Below, piece by piece: positions 16,878 through 26,205 of a stretch of DNA of 64,000 nucleotides (positions are counted from its first letter, which is position 1; every line of letters begins with the position of its first letter). Source of the stretch: an uncultured Sphingorhabdus sp. GTDB lineage: Bacteria; Pseudomonadota; Alphaproteobacteria; Sphingomonadales; Sphingomonadaceae. Position numbers and translations under genes: made by a program. The DNA is taken from assembly GCA_947501885.1 (NCBI GenBank), contig CANMXN010000001.1:1054001-1118000 (forward strand), in the 5' to 3' direction. Under the pieces are notes generated by a model that ran no database searches, was not told the DNA's origin, and saw only the letters and a list, made by a program, of their open reading frames with translations.

Positions 16878-18794
16878 TCACACGACGTCGTTGTCGATCA
16901 GACTGGCTATAGATAAGGCAGGAGCAACGGCTTGGGCGAGTTTCTCAGACATCCCCGCAATGACCATCAGTGACTCCCGATAAGAGTCAACCCTCTGTCT
17001 TTCAGGATAAATCCGAGCAAACGAAGTCGTTATCACTCGCAGTTTGTCCAGCCATCTTTCCTCAGAGGATTCGCAAGCCGAAGCTAGAAGAATTTGACAG
17101 GCTATCGGGCTTCTTGAATCAATATCGCCACCTTTGAAGCGTCTGAAAACGATGTTGATTATATCGTCTGATAGCACAGCATCGCGCCACCTTACAGCTA
17201 TATGCAAATTGATCTCAACTGCTTGAGTAAACTGTTCTCCATTAAGACTCTCAACAATTTCAGTCACCCTCTTACGATAGTCGTCGCGCTTTGAGACAGG
17301 CAACTCGAAAGAGACTTGTAGCTTCCACATGCGATCCAGCCAGGCAGCTTCATCGGCCTGATTTAGCACTTCGAATGTATTATCAACATTTGCTGACTCT
17401 AGCTCATTAAGTCCATTCCAGCCTTTTCGAAATGCAGCAAACGGCGATGCTGCCCACAGCCAGAGACTGGCAGGGCTTTGGCTGAGATATTCCATCGTTC
17501 GCGCGCCTAAATCTGTCCAATCCGGCGGTCTTGATTTCTCTGGAATAATGTTCACAATCTCAACAGTACGCCTCAAAATTTGGGCATTGAGCGTCGATGG
17601 TTGTAGATGGATTGCATGCCAATAAGGCTCTGTTTGCAAGTCTCGGTAGTCAGACAGCCTCGCCCGATACTGAAAAGCTCCTAAAACTCTATCGTGCAGG
17701 TCAGGTCGTTCCACATTATGCTGATCCAGAATACGGGTAATGTGGGCCGCATGGACAAATTTTGCCAAACGCTGTGCATATAAAGGCCAGTCTTCTATCG
17801 TTCGCCCCCTAGCCCAAATGGCCGTCGTCGCTACATAGGTGACATGGAAATCCGCCATCCCTTGCTTGAAGATGCTGCTCTCAGGATTCCAGAGCAGGGA
17901 CAGGGCATTTGCAACTTTGCTGATGGCCTTGCCGTTTGCATGACTTACACAAGCGATTTCAAGTGCCGCTAAAACTGAGAGAGGATCAGGGGAGGAAACA
18001 AGATATTCAAACAGCGCCCAGCGTTCTTTTGCAGGCAAGCCTAGTGCAGCTTCACCGATAAGGTTGCTTCCCAAAATGGCAATCGGAGCTGCCAATCTCA
18101 GACGGCGGGCTAGCTGCCTCCCCTTTAGCTCATTGACCTTGTCCAGCCATGCTTTTTGAAACTCGTCAAGACTATCAGGAAGCTGGGCGAGTCCAATGAG
18201 GTCAATTAGATAATCTGAGGTTGCCCTTGCCAATATGTCTATTGTTGCGTTTTCTCCAACAAGGTCATCCGAGATTTCAGATAGATCGACTTCAGCATGT
18301 GCTTGAAGCTCTGTTTCCAAGCTTAGATATTCGGCTTGGGTTACTGGCCCTTTGTTCACGATCCTTCGCCAGTATGCCTCTCGGCGCAGTTCAAATCTGC
18401 CTTCAGCGAAAAGTTGATTGAGGCACCTTAGACGTGCAGGTTTGTCCTTCCCAAGCAAAGCAACATTTGAGAATCTGACTTCCTGATAGCCTTTGACGAT
18501 TTCCGCTGAGCCATCTCTATTAAGTCTAACAGCATCGCTGACCTTCACCCCTTTATGTGTAAAAAGCTCGGGATTTTCGCCATTAGCAACGGCCTGGAGT
18601 GTATCTAACAAGTGCTCCCGCACTACTCGATTATCAAAAATTCGGACGGTATCTTCAGCTGTAATGCCAATCATAGCTCGCAAATTAGCATTATTAAGCA
18701 TCGGCTGGGAGAGGCTTTGCGGCAGTTTTTGAAGCGTGTCTATGAGGAGGTATCGCGTAACCTCCTCTTGCGTAGGTTGGATTGAACTACTCAT
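16878..18794 (-). CDS. Uncharacterised 638-aa partner of the TPR/PIN-like protein
   Basis: I do not recognise this family. The protein has no signal peptide or clear membrane segment and is rich in alpha-helix-forming residues throughout, suggesting a solenoid or helical-bundle protein. An N-terminal segment (about residues 40-160) contains RVFDNR-like and DGSAEIVKG patterns that may form a small mixed domain; the rest (LAAPIAILGSNLIGEAALGL, LRRTVEIVNIIPEK) is helical. No Walker, nuclease or protease motif is evident. Its ATG overlaps the stop of the 1438-aa gene by 8 nt, so it is translationally coupled and probably acts in the same complex or pathway. Confidence 0.75.
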   Translation of the reverse strand: MSSSIQPTQEEVTRYLLIDTLQKLPQSLSQPMLNNANLRAMIGITAEDTVRIFDNRVVREHLLDTLQAVANGENPELFTHKGVKVSDAVRLNRDGSAEIVKGYQEVRFSNVALLGKDKPARLRCLNQLFAEGRFELRREAYWRRIVNKGPVTQAEYLSLETELQAHAEVDLSEISDDLVGENATIDILARATSDYLIDLIGLAQLPDSLDEFQKAWLDKVNELKGRQLARRLRLAAPIAILGSNLIGEAALGLPAKERWALFEYLVSSPDPLSVLAALEIACVSHANGKAISKVANALSLLWNPESSIFKQGMADFHVTYVATTAIWARGRTIEDWPLYAQRLAKFVHAAHITRILDQHNVERPDLHDRVLGAFQYRARLSDYRDLQTEPYWHAIHLQPSTLNAQILRRTVEIVNIIPEKSRPPDWTDLGARTMEYLSQSPASLWLWAASPFAAFRKGWNGLNELESANVDNTFEVLNQADEAAWLDRMWKLQVSFELPVSKRDDYRKRVTEIVESLNGEQFTQAVEINLHIAVRWRDAVLSDDIINIVFRRFKGGDIDSRSPIACQILLASACESSEERWLDKLRVITTSFARIYPERQRVDSYRESLMVIAGMSEKLAQAVAPALSIASLIDNDVV

Positions 18795-21700
18795 CGGATT
18801 CCAATTCGTTCAAGTCGACTGGTTTTGAAAGGCTTGCAAACAACGCCTTTGCTATTGCGTCCATTACCCCAGGGTCGCGCTTTGCCTCCTTTGGGCCAAC
18901 ATAATTGTCGAACCAGTTCTGATATTTATCGATATGGCTATCGGGTAACATGAAAGCACTTCCGATCATGTAAACCGAACTACGCGTGACTTCCTGCAGC
19001 CACACATCTCGATCAGTAGAGTGGTCCTTCGCCGACCAAGCGCGAACGTCTGGGATCATGTCATAGAGATAGGTTGCCGCGCGCATCGCTTGTTCGACGT
19101 CGGCAATTTCTGACCAGACATGCCGAATGGCGATTGCAATGGAAAGCACGGAGGATCGAAACCAATGCCTTTCCTCGGGCAGTTTGATCAGACCTCTTAT
19201 GAGTGGGAGGTGTATCGAGTTTCGAATTTGGCGCAATGTTGCGTTTGGACCGACTTTCCAATTGCTGTCGCTGGCTGCTTTTATCAGTTCCTGAAAATCA
19301 ACTGGCACAAGCGCAAATCCGCCTTCATATAACTTCTCAATCGCAGCTAGGAATTCTTTTTTGGTAATTGCACCCTTAGCTTCAAGGTGCCTCAAAATAT
19401 CGAGAGAAATTCCTGTGTTTACCGATATTTCCGCTTTGTCAGTGAAGGTGCCGCTCTTGTTCAACGCTCGATCATCGCAAATGAATATGTCGGCTCCGCT
19501 AATGTCGTGAAGTGCGTTGAATAGTGGCCCTATATCGCGTCCGGTATCGCCGTCCTCTGTGTTCATGGCCGTCTCAGAAGTAAGTATTCCGATCCTAATC
19601 GAGCCATTCTCTATAGCCGTCGCCACTGAACCTCTTAGTTGTTCAATTTGATCCCGAACCGCCGAAGCCTTAGTGCTGTCTGCAATTTCACGGTTTGCCA
19701 GCTCCTCTACATCAGGAAGTATAACCAATTGTCCAAACACACTCTTCAGCCTGGACAAAATTCCAGCATCAGCCAGATAATGCGATGCGATCATGGACAA
19801 GTATAAAGGCTTGCCGATTGCGAAACACTGTTCGTTAGGCCATTCCGCGCCACTGCCAAAAACCGTCGACAATGCGTCATCGGCCACCGTATCGCTCAGA
19901 ACGCCATCGTCCCTCAGCTTCGCAATCAGCCCTTTAGGGCTGATGAGCCTGTCCTCAAATCGACTAGAGTCAACGATTTCCTTGAGCTTGCCTGGTGGGT
20001 GTAGAGGTGCTGTGTCAATTACATAACCATCTGTTTCCGTCGCAGCCCGATAGAGCCTTGCGAACTCTGCTCCGACTTCACCCTCCAACCCTTCACTTGC
20101 TGGGTCACATTTTTCGACGGTGAGTGTTTGTTCGGCAATAAGCCTTTTGATCTCTTGCGCCTGCTGCGCGCGGCTTGGCTGGGCATGTCGGGCCTCCGAG
20201 TACTCCTGAAATATCTGGGACATTGTGCCTGCGGGTAGAACAACCTTGTCAAAAGCGCATAGCACCTTGTCTAATATTCCAATAGATTGAAGGGTTAGCA
20301 ATGAGGTGACATCAAACGAAATTACAGGATCTTCCGGTAGATTCCAGAAAAGCCGATTCCCAGCATAAGCTGGAATAAGATTATGTTTTCTTGGGTCGGT
20401 ATTTCGCCGATTTTCCCATGCCTGCCCAAGATAGATCGCGCTCAGCGTCACGTTCATTGGCTTTGCTGCTAAAGATAGCGGAAGTTCAGCCGCCATGATC
20501 ATAGCGTTTAACTTTTCGTGCCGTTCTCGGCTTTCACGCATAAGTTCAACAGCGTCGTCGATATCTTTGGTGTAGAGCGGTCCATCTTCTGTAGAACCTT
20601 CAATCGCAGCCTTAAGCCAACCATTGACCTCTGCAGTGCGCTCTTCGCCTAAGTTAATTGCAACTTGATATGCGGCCATATATAGTTGCGGGCTTTCGTC
20701 GCCTTTGCCGAGAGAAGCCCTTACAAGGGAAATTGCCGTCGGGCTGTTCAATGTAGTTGCAAGCTGAGCCAAGCCCATCAGTGTTATTGCGCTTCGATCA
20801 TCTTTTGCTGCAACCTCCGATTGGAGAAATGGCTCAAGTTCATTCCATCGCCCAAGCTCGAGCAATATGCTCACTCGAAGCTGTCTGATGTTATGATTGT
20901 CGGCCCCTTCTGCATTAAGCCTATCCAATTCCCGCAAGGCTCCCGACAATTCGCCCTGCCTTTGGAGTTTCCAAGCTGCATGAATACCCAAATGATGGTG
21001 CTGCGAAATGTCATCAGCTAACGTGGCTAGAAAGGCATCCAACGCCTCAGTCTGACCATTCCACATAAAGGCGTCGCAAGCTTTCGCCGCATCATCAAGC
21101 TGGTGTTTTCGCTGCCAAAGCAACGCAAGATAACTCCCTAGTCGAGAGTCTTTTTTCTCTGCGAGCTTGGCGATTAGAATTTCGAGGTCATGCGTTTTAT
21201 CACTTTGCTCAAAGTGGGCAAGTCTAGCCGAAATCGAATCAACACCTTGATGCTCTGCTATCGTGGTTTTCAGAAAGTCGAAAAAATCTGGTACAACAGA
21301 CAGCTTGCTTTGCTCCAAGAGCTCAAGGGCCTCATTTACACGGTCGGATTTTGCTAGTGCCTCGATCCGAATGCCGAAAATTTTATCAGTTTTCATGAAA
21401 ACATTGAGGCCTTTTTCATGTCGTTCGACAAACTCGGCCACCTTTGCAGCGTAGTTGCTTCGCATCGTTAAAGCAAAAGCAGCCCGAAGCTGCCGCGTGT
21501 CTAGCCCGCCAAATCTCTCAGCATGATCAAGCTGTGCCTTGAGACTAGACCAATCAAAATCGATTTTGTAAAGCAAAGCTAAGGGGGCTAAGTCGATGGC
21601 CTCATTGGGATTGGAAAGTCTATCTTTCAACTCGGCCTCTGCGCTTTGTCGTTCAGCGGTATCTTGAAGAGAGAGCCTTAGGCCTAATATCTGTTGGTCA

Positions 21701-23103
21701 AGTATCGCCTGCAAATCTTCTGCGTTGAGATCAATACATAATTTCAACAACTCTCGAAAATTTGAGATTGCTTCTGATAGGAGTTGCTGGCCAGTTTGAT
21801 CATTTCGAAAATCATCGAGTGAGGGGATTAAGTCGTGTGTTTTTAGAAAACGAGCCGCTACATCGGGAGCCATCGCCAACGCCATGCAAAGCCGCCCGCG
21901 TTCGAACAGGATAAGAGGATTCTCATTTATCTGATCGGGAGTGGCACGATGCAGAAGGTTTTGGGCTTCAGTATGCCGCGCTAGTTCAGACATTCGTATT
22001 GAAAGCCAATGCAGAGCATGTCCGGTCAGTTCGTTCGCGCTATGATGCTCAGTATAGTATGCGATTGCCTTTTCGCCACCGTCGCGCATACAGACGGCTT
22101 GGATGAACATGCTAATCGATGCTGGATCGGCTCTACCACGCAACAGCTTGAGGGCTGAGTCGAAGTCCTTTTGCAGTATAAGCAGCCGGGCACGCTCAGG
22201 CGTCACGTCGATGTTGCAAATAGAAGTGGCACTTTCAAGTGCAGCATTAGCTTCATCAATCAATTCATCTCTGGCGAATATGATCGCCAGTTCCTTGAAG
22301 GCTTCCGCCCTGATTGCGGGATTTCCGAAACTCAGGCCCTTCTGAAGGCGGTCTTCAAATGATCGACCATCATCTATCAACTTGTCATCTTGGATGAACC
22401 GGCGTCGTTTGAAGCGCTTGGTTTCCTCCAATACTGCATTGTCGATAGCGCCTTCATCAACCTGACTGCGTAAGTCTGTGCTATTGGATGCAAATCCATT
22501 TTCAACAAACTTCGCAAGATTGTTGTTAATGCCTGCAAAACCGTCATCCACCTTCTTGCTCAACTCAGTCTTGGTATCTGAAATTTGGCTCGATAGTGTC
22601 TCAAGCAGAAACCGGTCACCGGGCGTTAGGTGTGCCACCAAAGTTGCTAACGTAAAAGCAATTGCATCTTCTAGTAATGTCTCGCCAAAAGGTGCCTTGC
22701 CTTCAAAAAGTTCCGCATCATCATATAGGGCTGCATAGTGCTCTCGAGCCTCGAGGCACTCCGCTGTAATGTCCTCGTTCGCAAATATCTTGCGTGTTGC
22801 GCTTTTGACCAGTTCGATTACACGATTATCTGAAATGAAGTGACTCGCATTTTCTGTAGCAAAGCTAGCTGGCCGGTCAGAAAAAAGCCCTTTGAGCTTG
22901 ACCCAGATCGTTTGAGGCAATTTCTCAGCTTCGCCCTTCAAGACCGCAATGGCTTCATCCATTTCCTTATCTGCTGTGCCGAGTGTGCTAAGGTCAGCAC
23001 TAAGTGCTCCACGCCGCACCAATTGCGTGCGGATGAATCCCAGCGTCGGCTTTATTCCCGCCGAAACTCCTACTTTCGCTGTGCCTGTCAATATTGGGTC
23101 CAA
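18787..23103 (-). CDS. Giant TPR-like repeat protein with PIN-like domain (candidate conflict/defence effector)
   Basis: A 1438-aa protein starting at TTG (no in-frame ATG nearby; GAGGCGG lies about 10 nt upstream). An N-terminal helical region (1-230) is followed by a long TPR-like solenoid (about 250-870). From ~925 comes a PIN-like region: a beta-strand ending in the acidic residue D931 (PVISFDVTSLL), a following VLPAGTMSQIF, and much later GADIFICDDRALN (D1210/D1211), the typical terminal acidic pair. This resembles the PIN domains fused to TPR arrays that computational surveys of prokaryotic conflict systems have described, but the long gap between acidic motifs is atypical. RNase activity is an inference. 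First gene of a two-gene operon on the island. Confidence 0.7.
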   Translation of the reverse strand: MDPILTGTAKVGVSAGIKPTLGFIRTQLVRRGALSADLSTLGTADKEMDEAIAVLKGEAEKLPQTIWVKLKGLFSDRPASFATENASHFISDNRVIELVKSATRKIFANEDITAECLEAREHYAALYDDAELFEGKAPFGETLLEDAIAFTLATLVAHLTPGDRFLLETLSSQISDTKTELSKKVDDGFAGINNNLAKFVENGFASNSTDLRSQVDEGAIDNAVLEETKRFKRRRFIQDDKLIDDGRSFEDRLQKGLSFGNPAIRAEAFKELAIIFARDELIDEANAALESATSICNIDVTPERARLLILQKDFDSALKLLRGRADPASISMFIQAVCMRDGGEKAIAYYTEHHSANELTGHALHWLSIRMSELARHTEAQNLLHRATPDQINENPLILFERGRLCMALAMAPDVAARFLKTHDLIPSLDDFRNDQTGQQLLSEAISNFRELLKLCIDLNAEDLQAILDQQILGLRLSLQDTAERQSAEAELKDRLSNPNEAIDLAPLALLYKIDFDWSSLKAQLDHAERFGGLDTRQLRAAFALTMRSNYAAKVAEFVERHEKGLNVFMKTDKIFGIRIEALAKSDRVNEALELLEQSKLSVVPDFFDFLKTTIAEHQGVDSISARLAHFEQSDKTHDLEILIAKLAEKKDSRLGSYLALLWQRKHQLDDAAKACDAFMWNGQTEALDAFLATLADDISQHHHLGIHAAWKLQRQGELSGALRELDRLNAEGADNHNIRQLRVSILLELGRWNELEPFLQSEVAAKDDRSAITLMGLAQLATTLNSPTAISLVRASLGKGDESPQLYMAAYQVAINLGEERTAEVNGWLKAAIEGSTEDGPLYTKDIDDAVELMRESRERHEKLNAMIMAAELPLSLAAKPMNVTLSAIYLGQAWENRRNTDPRKHNLIPAYAGNRLFWNLPEDPVISFDVTSLLTLQSIGILDKVLCAFDKVVLPAGTMSQIFQEYSEARHAQPSRAQQAQEIKRLIAEQTLTVEKCDPASEGLEGEVGAEFARLYRAATETDGYVIDTAPLHPPGKLKEIVDSSRFEDRLISPKGLIAKLRDDGVLSDTVADDALSTVFGSGAEWPNEQCFAIGKPLYLSMIASHYLADAGILSRLKSVFGQLVILPDVEELANREIADSTKASAVRDQIEQLRGSVATAIENGSIRIGILTSETAMNTEDGDTGRDIGPLFNALHDISGADIFICDDRALNKSGTFTDKAEISVNTGISLDILRHLEAKGAITKKEFLAAIEKLYEGGFALVPVDFQELIKAASDSNWKVGPNATLRQIRNSIHLPLIRGLIKLPEERHWFRSSVLSIAIAIRHVWSEIADVEQAMRAATYLYDMIPDVRAWSAKDHSTDRDVWLQEVTRSSVYMIGSAFMLPDSHIDKYQNWFDNYVGPKEAKRDPGVMDAIAKALFASLSKPVDLNELESDE

Positions 23104-23168
23104 AAAATACCGCCTCGCAAGTTAATCACCTGACACTTAGTAACCTTATTGATCTAGCAAGCAACAGA

Positions 23169-23974
23169 GGCATTGTCACATTAACTTTGCATAGACTCAA
23201 GTCGCTATTGGTAGCGTAAATTATGATGCCATTGTTGCGGCGTTCCAAGCGGCTAAGACATCGGTTCGTAGTTTCTTGAACTGAAGGCGATTGATAAGGC
23301 GACGTTGGTTATTGAAATGATTGTAAGTTTCTGCATGGATATTGAGGAAGCGTTGAACGGAGCCCGGTGATTTGAACCTCTGCATCTTTCGTATCCGCCG
23401 CCGCACGGGCCTGTGGGAATTCTCAGCTCTGTTGTTGGCGCGTTTATTGTCTATATACTCGGCAGATAATCCGATTTCACGAAATGCGGCGTGATAAGAT
23501 CTAAGTTTGTTAGTTACGATTAGTGACAGCGATGTTCTCTGTTTCTTGAGCAATGATTTCATCAACTTCTTCACGGAATTGGTGCTCCTTTGGGATTGAA
23601 CCAGAAAGTCTAACACCTTGCCGTCATTATCTACAGCACGCCATAACCAATAGCATTTACCACCAATGACAATAACCATCTCATCCAAATACCAATGGCC
23701 GATGGGTACGGGCCGATTGGCACGCAAGTTACTTGCAATTTGAGCGCCGTATTTGAGAAACCAGCGCCTCACTGTTTCTTAAGAAACATCCAATCCGCGC
23801 TCAGCAAGCATGTCTTCGACATCACGGTAGCTCAGAGTGAATCTGGCATCAAGCCAGACTGCATGGACAATCAGTTCAGAAAAGAAAGCGGTGACGATCA
23901 AACGATATCTTCTGCATTTACCTGCGATATCTTAGCCTTGCCAATTTGACCAGACGAGTTAATGTGACAATGCC
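23169..23974 (-). mobile_element. IS6-family element, 806 bp, inactivated
   Basis: Bounded by perfect 18-bp terminal inverted repeats GGCATTGTCACATTAACT at both ends, with an IS6-type DDE transposase inside. Flanking octamers GCAACAGA and AGCATATT do not match, so no target duplication is visible; this points to an old insertion or to a deletion or recombination at one side. Related fragments lie at about 24.0, 32.7-33.0 and 47.6 kb. Confidence 0.88.
23221..23917 (-). pseudogene. IS6-family transposase, broken by frameshift and nonsense codon
   Basis: Reading leftward, an ATG opens MQKISFDRHRF, then one extra base in TTTCTTTTCT shifts the frame; SELIVHAVWL to AERGLDVS continues in the next frame up to an in-frame TAA where family members have Tyr before ETVRRW. 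The remainder (track ORF of 183 aa) is intact: GHWYLDEMVIVIGG has the first catalytic Asp, AVDNDGKVLDFLVQSQR the following strand, and NRAENSHRPVRRRIRKMQRFKS the terminal Glu motif. Two independent lesions make it non-functional. Confidence 0.85.
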
Positions 23975-24017
23975 AGCATATTAGAAATCACGATCCAGCT
24001 GCAACAGGGCGCAGATT

Positions 24018-24051
24018 TAAACGAAACAATGGCCAACAACAGAGCTGAGAA
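24018..24051 (+). mobile_element. Tiny IS6 transposase relic
   Basis: GCCAACAACAGAGCTGAGAA matches, in the opposite orientation, the transposase segment encoding the NNRAEN motif of the neighbouring IS6 element. It abuts the 3' end of the M48 protease gene, so that gene's last codons may have been reshaped by the old insertion. Confidence 0.6.
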
Positions 24052-24054
24052 TTA

Positions 24055-25053
24055 TTAACGTCTCGATACTATCTTTATCGACATTCCTGGTTTCATCTCA
24101 TCTGCAGTATCAAAACCGTTCGTAGCAAGTAAGAAATCTAACGGTTTCCTGACGGGTATTCGCCGTGATATCATTTGCGCGTTTTCCCCTTCTTGTACAG
24201 TATATATTCTCAAATAACCTTGCTTTGGTCCACCATAGTCTGACAGATCTAGGCGCAGGCCATTTATCATATTTTGATAGCGCTTTTTATAACGCGGCAA
24301 ATCCCCATAATTTTGACTTTTGGCCTGATCCAAACTCCGTCTGACCCTATCCATGCTTGGAGGATGTGTGCGCCATGCAAGCGGTGTTGAGTTTGGTGTG
24401 CCATTCACTTTAGAACTATATAAACCTATCAAATGCAATTGGTAGTTCATTCGCGCTGCACCATAGGGATCATAACCCATTTTACCCAATAGTCCCGTTG
24501 CGACTGCGTCGGCTTCAAATTCTTGATCTCGGCCATAAGATTTGAGAGCTAAAGCGGCTTTAATTTGTAATTCTTTAAACTCCTGTGGATTTCTTCTCCT
24601 GAGCAGCCTGAGTTTAATGAGTGACTTTGATACATTATCACGATTCATGGTTCGTGCTACGTGCCTATTCACAGCATGTCCCACTTCATGAGCCATGACA
24701 GACGCTAATTCTGCCTCGTCATTGATCCATAAAAACATTCCTGTATGAAAATAAATAAAGCCTCCTAGGGATGCGTAAGCATTTGGATTTGTAGTATTTA
24801 CCAGTGTAAAAACAAATTTCTCGGGGAAACGGGCTCTTTTCCGCGCAGCACTTCGACCAATTACTTCGATATAGTTTTTTAGTTTGGGATCAGGGTATTG
24901 AACAACTGTAGTCGCCAGCCTCCTGTTATGAGCTTGCTCTCCGATAATCCTCTCTTCAATCGGATTTATAAAAAGGCCGAAATTCTGGGCATCCGCCGCT
25001 AAAGACGTAAATAAGAAAGCCGTGACTATTGATAATGGGATAAGTTTACGCAT
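24055..25053 (-). CDS. Exported M48 family zinc metalloprotease
   Basis: A 332-aa periplasmic peptidase of the BepA/LoiP-like M48 class. The signal peptide ends near AADAQ (residue ~23). The zinc site is intact: HEVGHAVNRH (H122, E123, H126) and the downstream third ligand in DQEFEADAVATGL. WRTHPPSMDRV is the usual M48 carboxy motif. The last ~65 residues (RIYTVQEGENAQMISRRI to MKPGMSIKIV) resemble a degenerate LysM-like or secretin-like repeat. Members usually process or quality-control outer-membrane proteins. It is the last of four leftward genes for exported proteins. Confidence 0.88.
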   Translation of the reverse strand: MRKLIPLSIVTAFLFTSLAADAQNFGLFINPIEERIIGEQAHNRRLATTVVQYPDPKLKNYIEVIGRSAARKRARFPEKFVFTLVNTTNPNAYASLGGFIYFHTGMFLWINDEAELASVMAHEVGHAVNRHVARTMNRDNVSKSLIKLRLLRRRNPQEFKELQIKAALALKSYGRDQEFEADAVATGLLGKMGYDPYGAARMNYQLHLIGLYSSKVNGTPNSTPLAWRTHPPSMDRVRRSLDQAKSQNYGDLPRYKKRYQNMINGLRLDLSDYGGPKQGYLRIYTVQEGENAQMISRRIPVRKPLDFLLATNGFDTADEMKPGMSIKIVSRR

Positions 25054-25077
25054 GATTCAACCTTCTCAAACTATGTT

Positions 25078-26205
25078 TTATCTTTGAACAATTCTAATAT
25101 TAGAAATTAAGCCATCTCTAAACCCAAACAACATACGCCCACTTCTGCCGCCTCCAGATATGTCGACATAAATAATGTTATTACCGTTAACTCTTGGCGA
25201 ACCAATTTTCACTTGTTGTCCTTTTGATGCGGCTGAACGCATGCGCTGCGCTACTATTTGCCGCCCTTGAACAGTCGCGGAACCTTGTGTTCTCAAAATC
25301 ACATCACCTGTTAACAATTTAATAGCATCGTTTATTTGGTTGGCATTAAGAAAGTTAACATAACGCGCAGCAATGGCTTGCTCACGCTTTGCTTGTGCCA
25401 CAAGTATCTTTCTTGCCTCAGCATCTCGTGTAGCTCTTTGACGTTCCTGCTCTCGACGTTCTTCATTCGCCATTGCCAATTGAATAGACCGTATTTGAGC
25501 TAAGATTGGTGAATTATTGTCCAATCCAGGGACTTGTAGTTTGCGCAAAACTCCATCGAGTGCTGCCGCAGAATTAGCTGCCTCAACATCAGCCATAATT
25601 TCTGGTTCATAAATTTGTAACAATGCGGCATTTGCTTCTGATAAGCAATGATACCACCGATCCCCAATCACTAATAGGCCAGAGCCAAAAGGAGTGGCTT
25701 CTGAGCGTAAAACCTCTCCTTTTTGGATGAAAGGAGTGAGCGGATGAGAGGTTGCTGTAAGAGGATTAGTATTGGGTTCTGTTTTTGATATTGAAACATA
25801 ACCCGCCATTACCCATTGGCTTAAAACATGAGCTACATCGCCTCCTAAATTATTTATCTTTGTATCTAACTCATCAAATGCTTTTTGTAGTTTTTTACCT
25901 TTACGTTTGTTTGATTGGCTAATTTCTCTTTCGACTTGTCTACGCGCTCTAAGTGCTAAATTTACTGCCTCTCGGCGAGAACGAACATAATTTAAATTAT
26001 CATTTTGCAAGCGCTCAACTTGTTCCGCTGTTTCTAAACCATTAATATGCAAAGGCACGCCCAATTGCGGGCATTCAAATTCTTGCAACCATGTCAAAGC
26101 AGCCCTGCCACGTGCCTCTCCATCTTGTGCAATAGCTTGATTCGTTAATAAGCCACAGGAAACCAAAGTAACAATAGGAAGCAAAATATGTTTCGTCACT
26201 ATCAT
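25078..26205 (-). CDS. Exported protein with coiled coil and NTF2-like C-terminal domain
   Basis: A 375-aa protein with a signal peptide (first ~26 residues, ending AIAQ). Residues ~70-110 and 240-285 are highly charged and likely coiled coil (RREAVNLALRARRQVEREI, NEERREQERQRATRDAEARK). The last ~90 residues (AARYVNFLNANQINDAIKLL then GRQIVAQRMRSA and LFGFRDGLISNIRIV) have the look of an NTF2/SnoaL-like domain; this is tentative. Two cysteines (FECPQLG, YHCLSEA) may pair. Start overlaps the upstream gene's stop by 4 nt, so the pair is coupled. No function known. Confidence 0.65.
   Translation of the reverse strand: MIVTKHILLPIVTLVSCGLLTNQAIAQDGEARGRAALTWLQEFECPQLGVPLHINGLETAEQVERLQNDNLNYVRSRREAVNLALRARRQVEREISQSNKRKGKKLQKAFDELDTKINNLGGDVAHVLSQWVMAGYVSISKTEPNTNPLTATSHPLTPFIQKGEVLRSEATPFGSGLLVIGDRWYHCLSEANAALLQIYEPEIMADVEAANSAAALDGVLRKLQVPGLDNNSPILAQIRSIQLAMANEERREQERQRATRDAEARKILVAQAKREQAIAARYVNFLNANQINDAIKLLTGDVILRTQGSATVQGRQIVAQRMRSAASKGQQVKIGSPRVNGNNIIYVDISGGGRSGRMLFGFRDGLISNIRIVQR

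Noticed and set aside
23695-23949. 84-aa plus-strand ORF
   Set aside because: Antisense shadow of the IS6 transposase 5' region.
12649-23974. tRNA-Thr 3' end as attachment site with a duplicate at the island's right edge
   Set aside because: I searched by eye for the last ~20 bases of the tRNA around 23-24 kb and found no copy; a serine recombinase would not require one.
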